NCBI RefSeq assembly: GCF_004352855.1
Contig: NZ_SJSC01000005.1
Location: forward strand, 62,001 to 126,000
Direction: 5' to 3'
Length of the DNA: 64,000 nucleotides
From: Marinomonas sp. KMM3893
Lineage (GTDB): Bacteria > Pseudomonadota > Gammaproteobacteria > Pseudomonadales > Marinomonadaceae
In this document: positions 1 to 9,133 of the stretch, one piece after another
Numbering within the stretch: the stretch's first letter is position 1
Layout: each line of letters starts with the position of its first letter
Program-made: the position numbers and the translations under genes
Notes under the pieces: model-generated
What the model saw: only the letters and a program-made list of their open reading frames with translations
Told to the model about the DNA's origin: nothing
The model's database searches: none

Positions 1-285
1 ACAGGCGAAGTATTAATGCTGGCTTACATGAATGAAAAATCCATTCGTGAAACACTGGAAACAAGCCAAGTTTGCTATTGGTCTCGCTCCCGCCAAACCT
101 ATTGGCGCAAAGGAGAAAGCTCTGGCCATCGACAATCTTTAGTGTCCATGTCTTTTGATTGCGATGGGGATTGCATTTTATTGCAAGTGGATCAAAAAGG
201 CCCTGCCTGCCACACCAATCGACGCGACTGCTTCTTCTTTCGTGTTGAGGGTGACAAGGTTGTCATCCATAGCGCACCACAATAA
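1..285 (+). CDS. hisI: Phosphoribosyl-AMP cyclohydrolase, 5' truncated by window edge
   Basis: The reading frame is open from base 1 to the TAA at 283-285, so only the N-terminus is missing. The visible 94 residues carry the HisI signature: TGEVLMLAYMN, then YWSRSRQTYWRKGESSGHRQ, then the metal-binding DCDGDC and GPACHTNRRDCFF segments with the zinc cysteines. The enzyme opens the adenine ring of phosphoribosyl-AMP in the third step of histidine synthesis. The protein ends shortly after the Cys motif, so this is the stand-alone HisI form with no fused HisE pyrophosphohydrolase domain. A strong terminator follows directly, so it is the last gene of its transcript. Confidence 0.95.
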   Translation, partial: TGEVLMLAYMNEKSIRETLETSQVCYWSRSRQTYWRKGESSGHRQSLVSMSFDCDGDCILLQVDQKGPACHTNRRDCFFFRVEGDKVVIHSAPQ

Positions 286-315
286 CGCAAAACCCACAAC
301 AAACCTGCACAACAA

Positions 316-357
316 AGAGACACAGGAAGCCGTTTCCTATCCGTGTCTCTTTTTTTA
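316..357 (+). terminator. Intrinsic terminator after hisI
   Basis: An 8-bp stem, AGAGACAC (316-323) with GTGTCTCT (343-350), encloses a smaller AGGAA/TTCCT hairpin and is followed by seven T residues. Confidence 0.85.
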
Positions 358-525
358 TTTGCCTCAAATTCGCCCTCATTCAGTTCAAAAAACAAACAAG
401 CCCCACACCATAACTTCCCTCTCCCGAATTTATGATAGTCAGAGATTTTATCCTTTATTTTCCGATATATAGCGAATACTTCATGAAAACGAACAAGTAG
501 ATAGACAAACAATTTACACACGTAT

Positions 526-552
526 TAAGCTAGAACAAAAGATATCCGATAC
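526..552 (+). promoter_or_regulatory. Candidate sigma-28 (FliA) promoter of the chemoreceptor gene
   Basis: TAAGCTAG (526-533), then exactly 11 bp, then TCCGATAC (545-552). This fits the family consensus TAAAGTTT-N11-GCCGATAA in spacing and in its most conserved bases (TAA and CCGATA). It lies about 74 bp before the ATG of a methyl-accepting chemotaxis protein, the usual kind of FliA target. Two positions of the -35 tail and two of the -10 deviate, so this is a prediction. Confidence 0.45.
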
Positions 553-560
553 TCGGTATC
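541..560. repeat. Imperfect inverted repeat overlapping the candidate promoter
   Basis: GATA-T-CCGA, spacer TAC, TCGG-TATC: 8 complementary base pairs with one bulged T. It coincides with the proposed -10 element, so it could be an operator or merely the result of the CCGATA motif. Confidence 0.4.
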
Positions 561-625
561 TATTGGCATATGTTTTGCTCAAAATAATAAAGTCACCTCT
601 CACATAATGACAACTAGGTTAATGC

Positions 626-2293
626 ATGCTGAATTTTTCTGTCCGCACCAAAATACTCTCTCTTATTGCGTTGTTTTCGATCGTCATCATTGGCGTCAGT
701 GTGAACTCCGCCATTTCCAGTAAAAAAGTTTTTTCCGAATTACAAACATTGTCTAACCAGAACATAGACCTAATGAGCAATTTAGAAAAAAGCCGTCAGC
801 TCTTGCTGCAGCAATCCGTTGAGTTCGAGCGTGGTTTTTTTCAGGTCTCCATTGCCAAATCCATCATTGGTTATGGCACCGAGCAAATCAAAGAATCCGA
901 GAAAAAATTCAAAAAATACACAAACGAACTGGTCAGTAGCATTGAAAATGCCAAACGTATTTTGACCACCATGCCAGCCAATGAAGAGCGCACTGTCTTA
1001 CTAACGCAAATTGACGCCCTTGAAGAGCAACAAGCCATCTTCTTAAAAGCGAGCACATCCACTTACCAATGGTGGACCAAGCTGAAAACCATGCAGGCGA
1101 ACAAATCACGCCGCAGCGCCGACGCCAGTTTAAAAGCCATCAATGCACAGATGGAAGAGATACTGACTGCACTCCACGACTACAACGACAAAACCACCCA
1201 GCAGCAAGAACAAAGCATGGACCAAAGCACCTACGCCAGTGGCATTATTGCCGCCGTGCTGATTGTTGTTGGCCTGGTGATCAGTCTGATTATTGTTAAT
1301 GGCATTTGTGTGCCACTGCGCAAAGCGGTTCGTCGTGCGGAAGAAATCGCCTCAGGTGAACTCATCTTGAAAGAGTCTCGCTCTACCCGTAAAGATGAAA
1401 TTGGCATGTTAGAAACCGCCATGGATAAGCTAGTCGCTCAACTGCGCGGTATTATCAATGAGGTGGCACAATCGAGTAGCATGCTGACCAGCTCCGCCAA
1501 CGCATTAAACAAGATCACCGATGAATCATCCGAGATGGTCGAGCGCCAGCAACAAGAGACCTCGCAAATATCGCAAGCGGTGCAAGAAATTCAAGCCACT
1601 GCCGTGCATGTTTCTGAATCCACCAGCGATGCCAGTAAAGCCGCCCACGATGCAGAAATAGCCGCCAATGAAGGCGCCAAAATTGTTGCCAATACGATTG
1701 GCAGCATTCAAGAATTAGCCGAAGAGATTTCCAGCTCTGCCAATATCATCAACGAACTGGAAGCCAACACAAACGAAATCAGTAATATACTCAATGTCAT
1801 TCTTGGCATTGCTGAACAAACGAATCTATTGGCACTTAACGCGGCCATCGAAGCCGCCAGAGCCGGTGAGCAAGGTCGAGGGTTTGCCGTCGTTGCGGAC
1901 GAAGTGCGACACTTGGCGCTTAATACGCAAAATGCCACCCAACAAATCGAGAAGATGATAGCCTTACTCAACTCAGGTACTGCTTCGGCGGTGAAAGCCA
2001 TGACATCGAGCCATAAGCGCTCAACTGAAGCGGTAAGCCAAGTAAAACATGAAGAATCGTCTCTTGAGAACATCAACCTGTCTGTGTCGAAGATTCGTGA
2101 TATGAACGATCGAATCTCTAGCACAGCAGAAGAACAAGCCAGCGTTACATCAGAAGTGAGCCGTAATGTCACCAACATTACAGAAATCGCGTCGAAAACC
2201 ACGGACTCAATTCACGCCATCAGTGAATCCGCAGATCAACTGGCTAATCTGGCGTCGCAACTGTCTGCAAAAATTAGTTATTTCAAGGTGTAA
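626..2293 (+). CDS. Methyl-accepting chemotaxis protein with helical-bundle periplasmic sensor
   Basis: This 555-residue transmembrane receptor signals through CheW/CheA to the flagellar motor. Visible layout: TM1 about 9-31; a periplasmic domain 32-204 rich in heptad-like helices with no Cache motif (four-helix-bundle type); TM2 about 205-226; HAMP about 227-280; then the long cytoplasmic signalling coiled coil. The hairpin tip around 397-428 contains [20 protein letters not shown] and [12 protein letters not shown], the near-invariant CheA/CheW contact region. The C-terminus is ISYFKV, with no NWETF-type CheR/CheB tether. The ATG at 626 gives a short positively charged segment before TM1. 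The ligand cannot be deduced. A terminator follows at 2314-2339. Confidence 0.93.
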   Translation: MLNFSVRTKILSLIALFSIVIIGVSVNSAISSKKVFSELQTLSNQNIDLMSNLEKSRQLLLQQSVEFERGFFQVSIAKSIIGYGTEQIKESEKKFKKYTNELVSSIENAKRILTTMPANEERTVLLTQIDALEEQQAIFLKASTSTYQWWTKLKTMQANKSRRSADASLKAINAQMEEILTALHDYNDKTTQQQEQSMDQSTYASGIIAAVLIVVGLVISLIIVNGICVPLRKAVRRAEEIASGELILKESRSTRKDEIGMLETAMDKLVAQLRGIINEVAQSSSMLTSSANALNKITDESSEMVERQQQETSQISQAVQEIQATAVHVSESTSDASKAAHDAEIAANEGAKIVANTIGSIQELAEEISSSANIINELEANTNEISNILNVILGIAEQTNLLALNAAIEAARAGEQGRGFAVVADEVRHLALNTQNATQQIEKMIALLNSGTASAVKAMTSSHKRSTEAVSQVKHEESSLENINLSVSKIRDMNDRISSTAEEQASVTSEVSRNVTNITEIASKTTDSIHAISESADQLANLASQLSAKISYFKV

Positions 2294-2313
2294 AATACCC
2301 CTTGATCGTTTTA

Positions 2314-2339
2314 AAAAAGGGAGGATTATCTCCCTTTTT
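2314..2339 (+). terminator. Intrinsic terminator after the chemoreceptor gene
   Basis: GGGAG (2319-2323), loop GATTAT, CTCCC (2330-2334), flanked by an A-run on the left and TTTTT on the right. The A/T flanks extend the stem to about 10 bp. Confidence 0.85.
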
Positions 2340-2354
2340 CGTTAGGAGAAAACC

Positions 2355-3140
2355 ATGTGTCGTTGGATGGCTTATCAAGGTGATGCTGTTTACCTTGAGT
2401 CATTGTTATTTGAACAAGAACACTCCCTTATCCATCAAAGCCTAAGTGCGAAAAAGTCTGAAGTGACAGTCAACGCCGACGGTTTTGGCCTAGGCTGGTA
2501 CGATGAACGAGAAGAGCCGGGCTTTTATCATGAAATACTGCCTGCTTGGAGCGATTGCAATTTAAAAAGCCTCGCCCGACACATTAAAAGTGGGCTGTTT
2601 TTCGCCCATGTGCGAGCGTCAACAGGCACCGCCACCAATCGATCTAACTGCCACCCTTTTAGCTATAAAAACTGGCTTTTTATGCACAACGGCCAAATTG
2701 GCGATTATGAAGACTTACGCTGGCAGCTTGATCGTTTGATCCCAGAATACCTGTACAGTGAGCGACGTGGCGCCACGGACTCAGAAGTGATTTTTTTACT
2801 GCTGATTGCAAATGGTCTAGAAGAGAATCCTGAAAAAGCCATTGCCGCAACCATCTCCCAAATTCTCAACTTAATGGAGCAAAAGAAGATCACTGAGCCT
2901 TTTCGTTTTACCGCCATCTTGTCCAATGGCAGCGAAATGATTGCCATACGCTTTTCGAGCGATGATCACGCACCGAGTTTATATTGCAAAGAGTTTGAGA
3001 AGCACATTGTGATTGGGTCAGAACCCCTAGATCTATCAAGCGATGGCTGGGCCTTGATTCCACAGGGTCATATGGCACGCATCAAAAACAACAGATACCA
3101 GGTTAAACCCCTGCCAAATCTGATGAAGATGACCGCCTAG
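2355..3140 (+). CDS. Class II glutamine amidotransferase (YafJ/EgtC-like)
   Basis: A 261-residue protein starting MCRWMAY. Cys2 becomes the N-terminal nucleophile after Met removal, as in Ntn-type glutamine amidotransferases. Further class II motifs are visible: NADGFGLGWY, FFAHVRASTGT (the Arg/His substrate-binding stretch), NCHPF and the MHNGQIGDYE signature. The start is supported by TAGGAG seven bases upstream. The fold hydrolyses glutamine and passes ammonia to an acceptor domain, but no acceptor domain is present; YafJ-type proteins are stand-alone and their physiological substrate is not firmly established. It converges with the oxygenase gene; a hairpin spans the stop codon. Confidence 0.88.
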   Translation: MCRWMAYQGDAVYLESLLFEQEHSLIHQSLSAKKSEVTVNADGFGLGWYDEREEPGFYHEILPAWSDCNLKSLARHIKSGLFFAHVRASTGTATNRSNCHPFSYKNWLFMHNGQIGDYEDLRWQLDRLIPEYLYSERRGATDSEVIFLLLIANGLEENPEKAIAATISQILNLMEQKKITEPFRFTAILSNGSEMIAIRFSSDDHAPSLYCKEFEKHIVIGSEPLDLSSDGWALIPQGHMARIKNNRYQVKPLPNLMKMTA

Positions 3141-3155
3141 CGGCCATCTTCCTTG
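3128..3155 (+). terminator. Possible terminator hairpin spanning the amidotransferase stop codon
   Basis: GATGACCGC (3128-3136) pairs with GCGGCCATC (3140-3148) with one A-C mismatch across a 3-base loop. The downstream sequence is only moderately T-rich. Confidence 0.4.
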
Positions 3156-3165
3156 CGTTTTGTCG

Positions 3166-4140
3166 TTACGCTTCTTTTTCACGGTAGGCGTAAGTCGCAT
3201 CAAAGCGCGACTGTATCCAATCACCGCTTAAAATTGGCTCATATTTCGCCGGCTTATTGTCCGACTGACAAGACTCAACACAGACAACATTGGTTTCGTA
3301 ATCCGGTTCAACAAAAAATGGGAAGGAGTAACGATGAACCCCTTCTACTGGAGACACCACACGGTGCGCGGTTGATACGTACTCGTCATTTGTCCAGCGT
3401 TGCATCAAGTCACCAATGTTCACGACCAAGGCGTTTTCAATCGGGGTAGCATCGACCCACTCACCTTGACGGTTTTTCACCTGCAAGCCACCAATTTGGT
3501 CTTGCAGCAACAAGGTTACACAGCCGTAATCGGTATGGGCACCAGCGCCATTATCATGGTCGTTCTGTGGACGAGGTGGGTAGTGAATCATTCGCAGCAC
3601 AGTGACATGGTCGGTGAAACAGCGCGTGAAAAAATCGTCTTCAAGAGACAAGGCTTGCGCCATACTGGTCAGCACCACCTTCGCCACGTCAAACGCCGCC
3701 ACATAATAATCCTGCAACACTTCTACAGCGGCCGGGTCAGTAGGGTTTTGGTTTGGGCCATACATTTTTGGGTATTTGGCCACCAGCGGATGATCGATCG
3801 GCAGATCCAGCGCCATATCAAACGTTTCTTTCCAATCTGCATGGGAGACTTCATCTAGCTGCTCCTCACCAATGCAGCCATAGCCACGATGATTTGGGCT
3901 TTGCTTGATATCAATGGCACGCTTTACGTCTTCTGGCTGAGCAAAATACGTCTTCGCTGTCGCCATCAGTTTATTAAATAAGTCACTCGAAATGCCGGTG
4001 TTTACCAGATAAAAAAAGCCGATTTCTCGGCATGCTTTATCAAGCGCCCTCACCTCTTCCAAACGTGTCGAATCATTTGTGTGCGTGAGCTTTTCCAAAT
4101 CAATTAACGGGATAGACACTCTTGGACCCTCCAATTTCAC
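3166..4140 (-). CDS. 2-oxoglutarate/Fe(II)-dependent oxygenase, isopenicillin N synthase family
   Basis: 324 residues. The N-terminal DIOX_N region (about 8-120) includes the family stretch REIGFFYLVNTGI. The C-terminal 2OG-Fe(II) core carries the iron triad His202-x-Asp204 (AHTDYG) and His259 (TAHRV), and the 2-oxoglutarate-binding Arg270-x-Ser272 (HRYSF). The fold is therefore complete and probably active, but the family spans ethylene-forming enzymes, desaturases and hydroxylases, so the substrate is unknown. It starts 43 bp after the helicase gene stops on the same strand and may be the last gene of a three-gene operon with it and the aspartoacylase-like gene. Confidence 0.9.
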   Translation of the reverse strand: MKLEGPRVSIPLIDLEKLTHTNDSTRLEEVRALDKACREIGFFYLVNTGISSDLFNKLMATAKTYFAQPEDVKRAIDIKQSPNHRGYGCIGEEQLDEVSHADWKETFDMALDLPIDHPLVAKYPKMYGPNQNPTDPAAVEVLQDYYVAAFDVAKVVLTSMAQALSLEDDFFTRCFTDHVTVLRMIHYPPRPQNDHDNGAGAHTDYGCVTLLLQDQIGGLQVKNRQGEWVDATPIENALVVNIGDLMQRWTNDEYVSTAHRVVSPVEGVHRYSFPFFVEPDYETNVVCVESCQSDNKPAKYEPILSGDWIQSRFDATYAYREKEA

Positions 4141-4183
4141 TATTATTATGTTTCGTTCTACATCGTCTTACTCTGTAGAACGT

Positions 4184-6499
4184 CTAAGCTCTTGACGACA
4201 ACTTAACCAACTGGGTGTGCTGAGGATTAAATCGCTTTAGTCCTTCTTCACCAAAATCGACAAAAATCATGCGCTTTCCATCGGCTTCTTGACGCACCAC
4301 CACCCCTTGACCAAATTGGTCATGACGTACTTTATCGCCGGATTTTAAGCCCTTGTTGTTATCACTTATTTGATGGCGAAACACCAGATTCGGAGAAGGG
4401 TCCACACGATTCAAATAACGCTGAAACAAGATCCCCTTTTCCGTATCTATGGGGTCTTCACTGCTTTTTTCGTGCCAAAGTTGAGTGATTTTACTAACCG
4501 CATAAGGCTGAGCCTCAAACACAAACCGTGACAGCGCCAAATGCTTTAATGCCGCCCTCGGAATATCGCCACGCTTCATTTTTTTACTTTCCTCTGGTGT
4601 GGGGGTTTCCAACAGCACCAGCTTTTGTTTCGCACGAGTAATCGCCACATAAAACAGCCGACGCTCTGAAGCCATCTGACTCGCGGCTTTGTTATCAATC
4701 GCACTCAGGTCTTCGTCATAATAAGGGAAACGGCCTTCTTGCAAGCCAGACAACAACACCAGATTAAATTCCAACCCCTTGGATTTATGAATGGTCATCA
4801 AATGAATGCCACGTTCATCATCGGCTTGCTTTTCATTCAAGGTCGCCAGTTGCGTCAAAACGCTTTCGGCATCGCCGCCCACACCGCGTACATAGGCCAT
4901 AAAAGCATCACAGGTGGCGATTTTCTCTTGGGTTTGAATGTCTTTGTTACTGGTGCTTTCGAAATAGCGATAAATGCCCAGTTTTTCGAGCGTGTGCGCC
5001 AAACCTTGTGCCGGGTCCGAGCGATAAATACTCAAACTTCTTAGCCAATCGGCTCGTTCATAAAGTTTTTTGGCTCGCCACCCTTCTGCTTGGTCGGCCA
5101 TGGTTTCAATAATTTGCGGCAACAAATGAGGCGACTGCCTCGCTTGCTGAATCAAGGTATTACGCTGGGCCACCGAACCACCCAAGCTAGGCACGGTCAG
5201 CAGAAAATCAACATCATCACGACGAAAGAAGAGATCTGGCTTCTCCAAAGCACCGGCAATCACCGCTAAATACGCCATCAGCATGCGTATTTGTCGGTTT
5301 TCCAACAAGGGTGAATCACCATGCAATTGATACGGCACCCCCTTGTGCATCAGCGCCAATTGCACCGGCACCATGTCACTGTACAAACGCACCAACACCG
5401 CCGACTCATTTAACGCACGGCCGGATTCTACCCAGGCTTTTAATTCGCCCAACAAGGCCTTACCGGTTTTTGGGGCGCGCGCAAAAGACACTTGAGTGCT
5501 TTTGCCTTCGCCAATCACCAAGGCGTCTGGGTCATTTTCACTGATCACACTCGACGCCATCAGGCCGATTGCATGACCAAAACGAAAACTCGTGCTTAAT
5601 GGGTAGGTCTCGACCGCTTGGAAATCACGATCAAACTGACTCGCCATAATTTCAGGACTGGCCCCACGCCATTCGTAAATACACTGCTGTACATCACCCA
5701 CAATCATCCACTGACACGGCGCTGGGTAGAGTATTTTCAGCAATTCATACTGACAAGGGTTGATGTCTTGAAACTCGTCGATCAATAAATAACGAAAATC
5801 CGGCACAAAACCGTGCACTTGGTGACGCTCTGCCTCATTAAGGTCCAATAACAAATCGTATGGATCGGCCAACAAATCAGCAAAAAAACGAACGTTATTG
5901 CGCTTGCGCAGGTCTTCAAGCTCCTCATAGAGCGCCGGAAAAAACTGACGTTCTTTCGACCAGCCGAGGGCGTCAAAAACCTCCCTCGCCGAGGTCGCGG
6001 AGGCCTTTACTTGATCAATAAACAACAAGACATCTTCGAGCCAATCTTTTTCGTCTTGCAGGGTGATTTTTTCCCCTTTGCGCACCAAGCGATTTAACGC
6101 CTCACGCAACATTTTCACTAGGCTAAAATCGTCCGTCAGAAGTTTGGCGTTGGGCAGCCAACCCTGTTGCTCTAAACGGCGGCAAAGCTTTAAACCAAAG
6201 CCATGAAACGTCATCACACTGGGCGAACGCCCTTGTCCGCAGTTTTTTAAATGCTGACTCAAACGCTCACTAAACTCTTCTTGGGCGCTCTTGTTAAACA
6301 TAAAAACGCCGATTTCAGACGCCGCTACACCCTGCTCAAGCAAAAATTCAATACGCGAAATCAAGGTGGTCGTTTTGCCTGCCCCAGCCACCGCGATGAC
6401 TTTTGCAGGTGAGTGGATATTGTGTTGCACAACAGCACGCTGCTCAGACGTCAATTGACGTGGCGCCGCTTGCTGATCTATCAAAATCTCATCAATCAA
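4184..6499 (-). CDS. UvrD/Rep-like superfamily 1A DNA helicase
   Basis: 771 residues, ATP-dependent 3'-5' helicase family. Q-type motif LTSEQRAVV (about 16-24), Walker A GAGKTT (39-44), motif Ib/II with LLIDEFQDIN (DEFQD at 241-245), GDVQQCIYEWRGA (motif III), MTIHKSKGLEFNLVLL (motif V) and VAITRAKQKL (motif VI) are all present. The last 60 residues (KVRHDQFGQGVVV to FVDFGEEGLKRF) match the small C-terminal tail domain of PcrA/UvrD that binds RNA polymerase. Motifs II and III differ from canonical UvrD (DEFQDIN versus DEFQDTN, YEWRGA versus YRFRGA), so I would not call it uvrD or rep outright. Only 11 bp separate it from the upstream aspartoacylase-like gene. Confidence 0.9.
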   Translation of the reverse strand: MIDEILIDQQAAPRQLTSEQRAVVQHNIHSPAKVIAVAGAGKTTTLISRIEFLLEQGVAASEIGVFMFNKSAQEEFSERLSQHLKNCGQGRSPSVMTFHGFGLKLCRRLEQQGWLPNAKLLTDDFSLVKMLREALNRLVRKGEKITLQDEKDWLEDVLLFIDQVKASATSAREVFDALGWSKERQFFPALYEELEDLRKRNNVRFFADLLADPYDLLLDLNEAERHQVHGFVPDFRYLLIDEFQDINPCQYELLKILYPAPCQWMIVGDVQQCIYEWRGASPEIMASQFDRDFQAVETYPLSTSFRFGHAIGLMASSVISENDPDALVIGEGKSTQVSFARAPKTGKALLGELKAWVESGRALNESAVLVRLYSDMVPVQLALMHKGVPYQLHGDSPLLENRQIRMLMAYLAVIAGALEKPDLFFRRDDVDFLLTVPSLGGSVAQRNTLIQQARQSPHLLPQIIETMADQAEGWRAKKLYERADWLRSLSIYRSDPAQGLAHTLEKLGIYRYFESTSNKDIQTQEKIATCDAFMAYVRGVGGDAESVLTQLATLNEKQADDERGIHLMTIHKSKGLEFNLVLLSGLQEGRFPYYDEDLSAIDNKAASQMASERRLFYVAITRAKQKLVLLETPTPEESKKMKRGDIPRAALKHLALSRFVFEAQPYAVSKITQLWHEKSSEDPIDTEKGILFQRYLNRVDPSPNLVFRHQISDNNKGLKSGDKVRHDQFGQGVVVRQEADGKRMIFVDFGEEGLKRFNPQHTQLVKLSSRA

Positions 6500-6510
6500 A
6501 ATAATGTAGC

Positions 6511-7653
6511 CTAGTCTTCAAATAAATTCCCGATCTCTCGAAAAGCCAGATGTTCACGGCCGGCAATTTTCGCGATCGATTCACCACGGACCACCAAACG
6601 GCGCTGCACGCGAGCAAAAAACACCCCATTCGCTCGCGCCACCAACGGGTAACGAGACGCATCAACATCGTCGTCCATTAAGTCCACCACCTCACCAATG
6701 ACTTCACCTGCTTCCACCGACTCACCAATATTTTTGCGGTAACAAACAATGCCAGCACAGGGGGCTTTTACCAAATCCATTGCATCCAATGGGTAATACA
6801 CTACCTTGCTGTCATCAATCTCAGGGGTGTCTCCTGCGATCACATTGCGTAATATTAAATAGTCAAACAAGGCCTTCGCATCGTGCGCCGCGTATTCATC
6901 ACAAATGTCATTCTCACCACGCAATTCCACCGTTAACGAACGACTGCCCCAAGGAATCAAATGGGCATAGTCAGATTTAAGCGTTCGCCACACACTGACA
7001 TTGGTCTCATCAAAGGACGCTGCCCCCGTCTCCAATTCAGACAAGCCGACTTTGGCACCCAATAACGCCAACAAAGGCCTGAAATGCTCTTCAAACTCTT
7101 GTGCCACGTACGCATGCATACTGGCTTCACCTGAACAATGCAGATCCAATATTTCGTCGGCGTCCATCGACAAGGCCAACAAGGTTTTCTTCATGCCTTG
7201 CAGTTCGGTATTTTCAGGCAGTTCAGCCAGCTCTTGCGCTATTATCGAGCGCACTAAACTGACATTTTCTTGGCCATCTGAACTGACTTCACCGTGGAGA
7301 CGTTTTTTTACTTTTTCGCCGAGTTGAGGCCAATTGCGGTTGAAATTACCGCCACCGTCCGAGAACGCGAAACGACCTGGAATGTAACCATGAAAGTTTT
7401 GCGCCAAACCAATCGGATTGGCCACCGGGACAATAATAATCTCCCCCTGAATTAAGCCCTTTTCATCGGCTTCTTTAAGCAGTTTGATTAAACTATTGAG
7501 GACCAAAAAACCCGGCCATTCATCGGCATGAAGCCCGGCTTGTAAATACACTTTAGGTCGCGCGCCTTGCTCCCCGAAATGATGCGCTTTGATGATGCGC
7601 TGAGTGCCCAGCGTCGCACTCGGCAAAGTATGGGAATAAATTTGATATGGCAT
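6511..7653 (-). CDS. Succinylglutamate desuccinylase/aspartoacylase family protein (M14-like)
   Basis: I place the start at the ATG 7651-7653 (380 residues, MPYQIYSHTLP) rather than the upstream in-frame ATG at 7716, because the extra 21 residues are not family-like. The zinc site is visible: His42-Ala-Asp-Glu45 in GLHADEW, with the third ligand in DLHCSGE. VPVANPIGL and GNFNRNWP are typical AstE/AspA substrate-binding stretches. A C-terminal beta-barrel domain (APCAGIVCYRKNIGESV) resembles a lipoyl-like extension seen in this family. It should hydrolyse an N-acyl amino acid or similar amide; the substrate is unknown. It is the first gene of a likely operon with the helicase and oxygenase. 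Confidence 0.88.
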   Translation of the reverse strand: MPYQIYSHTLPSATLGTQRIIKAHHFGEQGARPKVYLQAGLHADEWPGFLVLNSLIKLLKEADEKGLIQGEIIIVPVANPIGLAQNFHGYIPGRFAFSDGGGNFNRNWPQLGEKVKKRLHGEVSSDGQENVSLVRSIIAQELAELPENTELQGMKKTLLALSMDADEILDLHCSGEASMHAYVAQEFEEHFRPLLALLGAKVGLSELETGAASFDETNVSVWRTLKSDYAHLIPWGSRSLTVELRGENDICDEYAAHDAKALFDYLILRNVIAGDTPEIDDSKVVYYPLDAMDLVKAPCAGIVCYRKNIGESVEAGEVIGEVVDLMDDDVDASRYPLVARANGVFFARVQRRLVVRGESIAKIAGREHLAFREIGNLFED

Positions 7654-7753
7654 AATAACTCGTATAGTTCGGTGAAACACACGCCCACATTGAACAGGCA
7701 TCAGAGCAGGCAACATGGTACGCTAAAACAAATTTTTAATAAAAACCTTCTCA

Positions 7754-7791
7754 GTATTAAAAACGACTGTAATAAATAGTCGAACTAATAC
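7754..7791. repeat. Nested inverted repeat between divergent aspartoacylase-like and ynjB genes
   Basis: GTATTA (7754-7759) pairs with TAATAC (7786-7791) and inside it CGACT (7764-7768) pairs with AGTCG (7778-7782), giving 11 bp around a 9-base loop. It lies 49 bp before ynjB. Operator or leader structure are both possible. Confidence 0.5.
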
Positions 7792-7839
7792 GTCTAACAG
7801 GCATCATAGTCACCTCAACCACTATTTAAGGGGAAAGGA

Positions 7840-9039
7840 ATGCTCAAATCTTTGATCGCTGCATCGATCAGTGGTGCTTTATTATTCACCAGCATCCAAG
7901 CAAAAGCCGATTGGCAAGACACATTACAAGAAGCCAAAGGCCAGACCGTTTACTTCAACGCATGGGGTGGTGCTGACAATGTGAACGAGTATATTCGCTG
8001 GTCGGCAAAACGCATCAAAGAGCAATACGGCGTTACCCTAAAACAAGTAAAACTGACCGACACCGCCGATGCAGTGAACCGTGTGCTGGCGGAAAAAGCC
8101 GCCGGTAAAAACGACAATGGCTCTATCGACCTGATCTGGTTAAACGGTGAAAATTTTCGCGCCATGAAAGACAATCAATTGCTTTATGGCCCGTTCAGCA
8201 CCCAATTACCGAACTACAAAAAGTACGTAAATGAGCACGCTCGTCAAAGCATCACCCATGACTTTGGCACCCCAGTGGACGGCATGGAATCCCCTTGGGG
8301 CATGGCGCAAGTTATTTTCATGTACGATACCGCCACCTTGAAAACGCCCCCTAAATCCATGCCTGAACTGCTTGCTTATGCGCAACAACATCCTGGCCGA
8401 ATTACCTACCCTGCGCCACCTCAGTTCCTTGGTGCTACTTTTTTAAAACAGGCCTTATACGAACTCACAACGGACAAAAGCGCACTCTCTAAACCCGTCG
8501 ACAGCGTCGACTTTCAAGCGGTAACGGCGCCTTTATGGGCGTATTTAGACAAACTGAATAAAGTGGCTTGGCGTCACGGTGAAACCTTTCCAAGCGATTC
8601 TACGCAAATGATACGTTTATTAGACGATCAAGAAATTGATGTTGCCCTCAGCTTTGATATTTCTTCTGCGTCCGTGGCCATTCAGCAAGGCAATTTACCC
8701 GATACCGTGCGCTCTTATGTCTTTACCAATGGCACCATTGGCAACACGCACTTCCTTGCCATTCCTTATAACAGCAGCGCCAAAGCCGGCGCCGAAGTCG
8801 TCGCAAACTTTATGCTGTCACCAGAAGCACAGATTCAAAAGCAGATTCCGACCGTTTGGGGAGACCTCAGCGTATTGTCTTACGATCGACTTGCGGCCGC
8901 TGATCAGAAAAAATTCGACGCTATCCCTCGCGGAATCGCCACATTAAGCATTGCTGAGTTAGGTAAGACCTTGCCTGAACCCCACACGAGCTGGGTAAAA
9001 GCATTAGAAAAAGAATGGCTTAAGCGTTATGCACAATAA
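7840..9039 (+). CDS. ynjB: ABC transporter substrate-binding protein, YnjB-like
   Basis: 399 residues with a clear Sec signal peptide (MLKSLIAASISGALLFTSIQAKA, split here as residues 1-23, cleavage before DWQ). The mature protein has the periplasmic binding-protein pattern TVYFNAWGGADNVNEY followed by a long D-L-I-W-L-N-GENF segment characteristic of the YnjB group. AAGGGGAAAGG precedes the ATG at a good distance. The next two genes encode the matching permease and ATPase. YnjBCD systems are uncharacterised as to substrate, although related systems carry thiamine, iron or polyamines. A stem-loop at 9079-9111 downstream suggests the binding protein is made in excess over the permease. Confidence 0.88.
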   Translation: MLKSLIAASISGALLFTSIQAKADWQDTLQEAKGQTVYFNAWGGADNVNEYIRWSAKRIKEQYGVTLKQVKLTDTADAVNRVLAEKAAGKNDNGSIDLIWLNGENFRAMKDNQLLYGPFSTQLPNYKKYVNEHARQSITHDFGTPVDGMESPWGMAQVIFMYDTATLKTPPKSMPELLAYAQQHPGRITYPAPPQFLGATFLKQALYELTTDKSALSKPVDSVDFQAVTAPLWAYLDKLNKVAWRHGETFPSDSTQMIRLLDDQEIDVALSFDISSASVAIQQGNLPDTVRSYVFTNGTIGNTHFLAIPYNSSAKAGAEVVANFMLSPEAQIQKQIPTVWGDLSVLSYDRLAAADQKKFDAIPRGIATLSIAELGKTLPEPHTSWVKALEKEWLKRYAQ

Positions 9040-9078
9040 CGCTATAAGTCAAAAACACACTAAACAGAAGACCTACCC

Positions 9079-9111
9079 GCACAGTGCGTTATTGCCCACT
9101 GTGCTGTTTTT
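9079..9111 (+). terminator. Intercistronic stem-loop (partial terminator) between ynjB and ynjC
   Basis: Perfect 8-bp stem GCACAGTG (9079-9086) with CACTGTGC (9097-9104), 10-base loop, then TGTTTTT. Such structures commonly stabilise binding-protein mRNA or cause partial termination. Confidence 0.7.
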
Positions 9112-9133
9112 AAAATAGAGCCGTTAGTCCTTC

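Larger units (their letters stand above)
286..625. other. Intergenic region between hisI and the first chemoreceptor gene
   Basis: A 340-bp AT-rich gap. It holds the hisI terminator and, near its right end, a candidate flagellar-type promoter with an overlapping inverted repeat. ORFs here on either strand have no recognisable protein features. Nothing else is visible. Confidence 0.7.

Noticed and set aside
155-521. ORFs on both strands across the hisI end and terminator
   Set aside because: They overlap hisI or cross its terminator and encode low-complexity, non-protein-like sequence.
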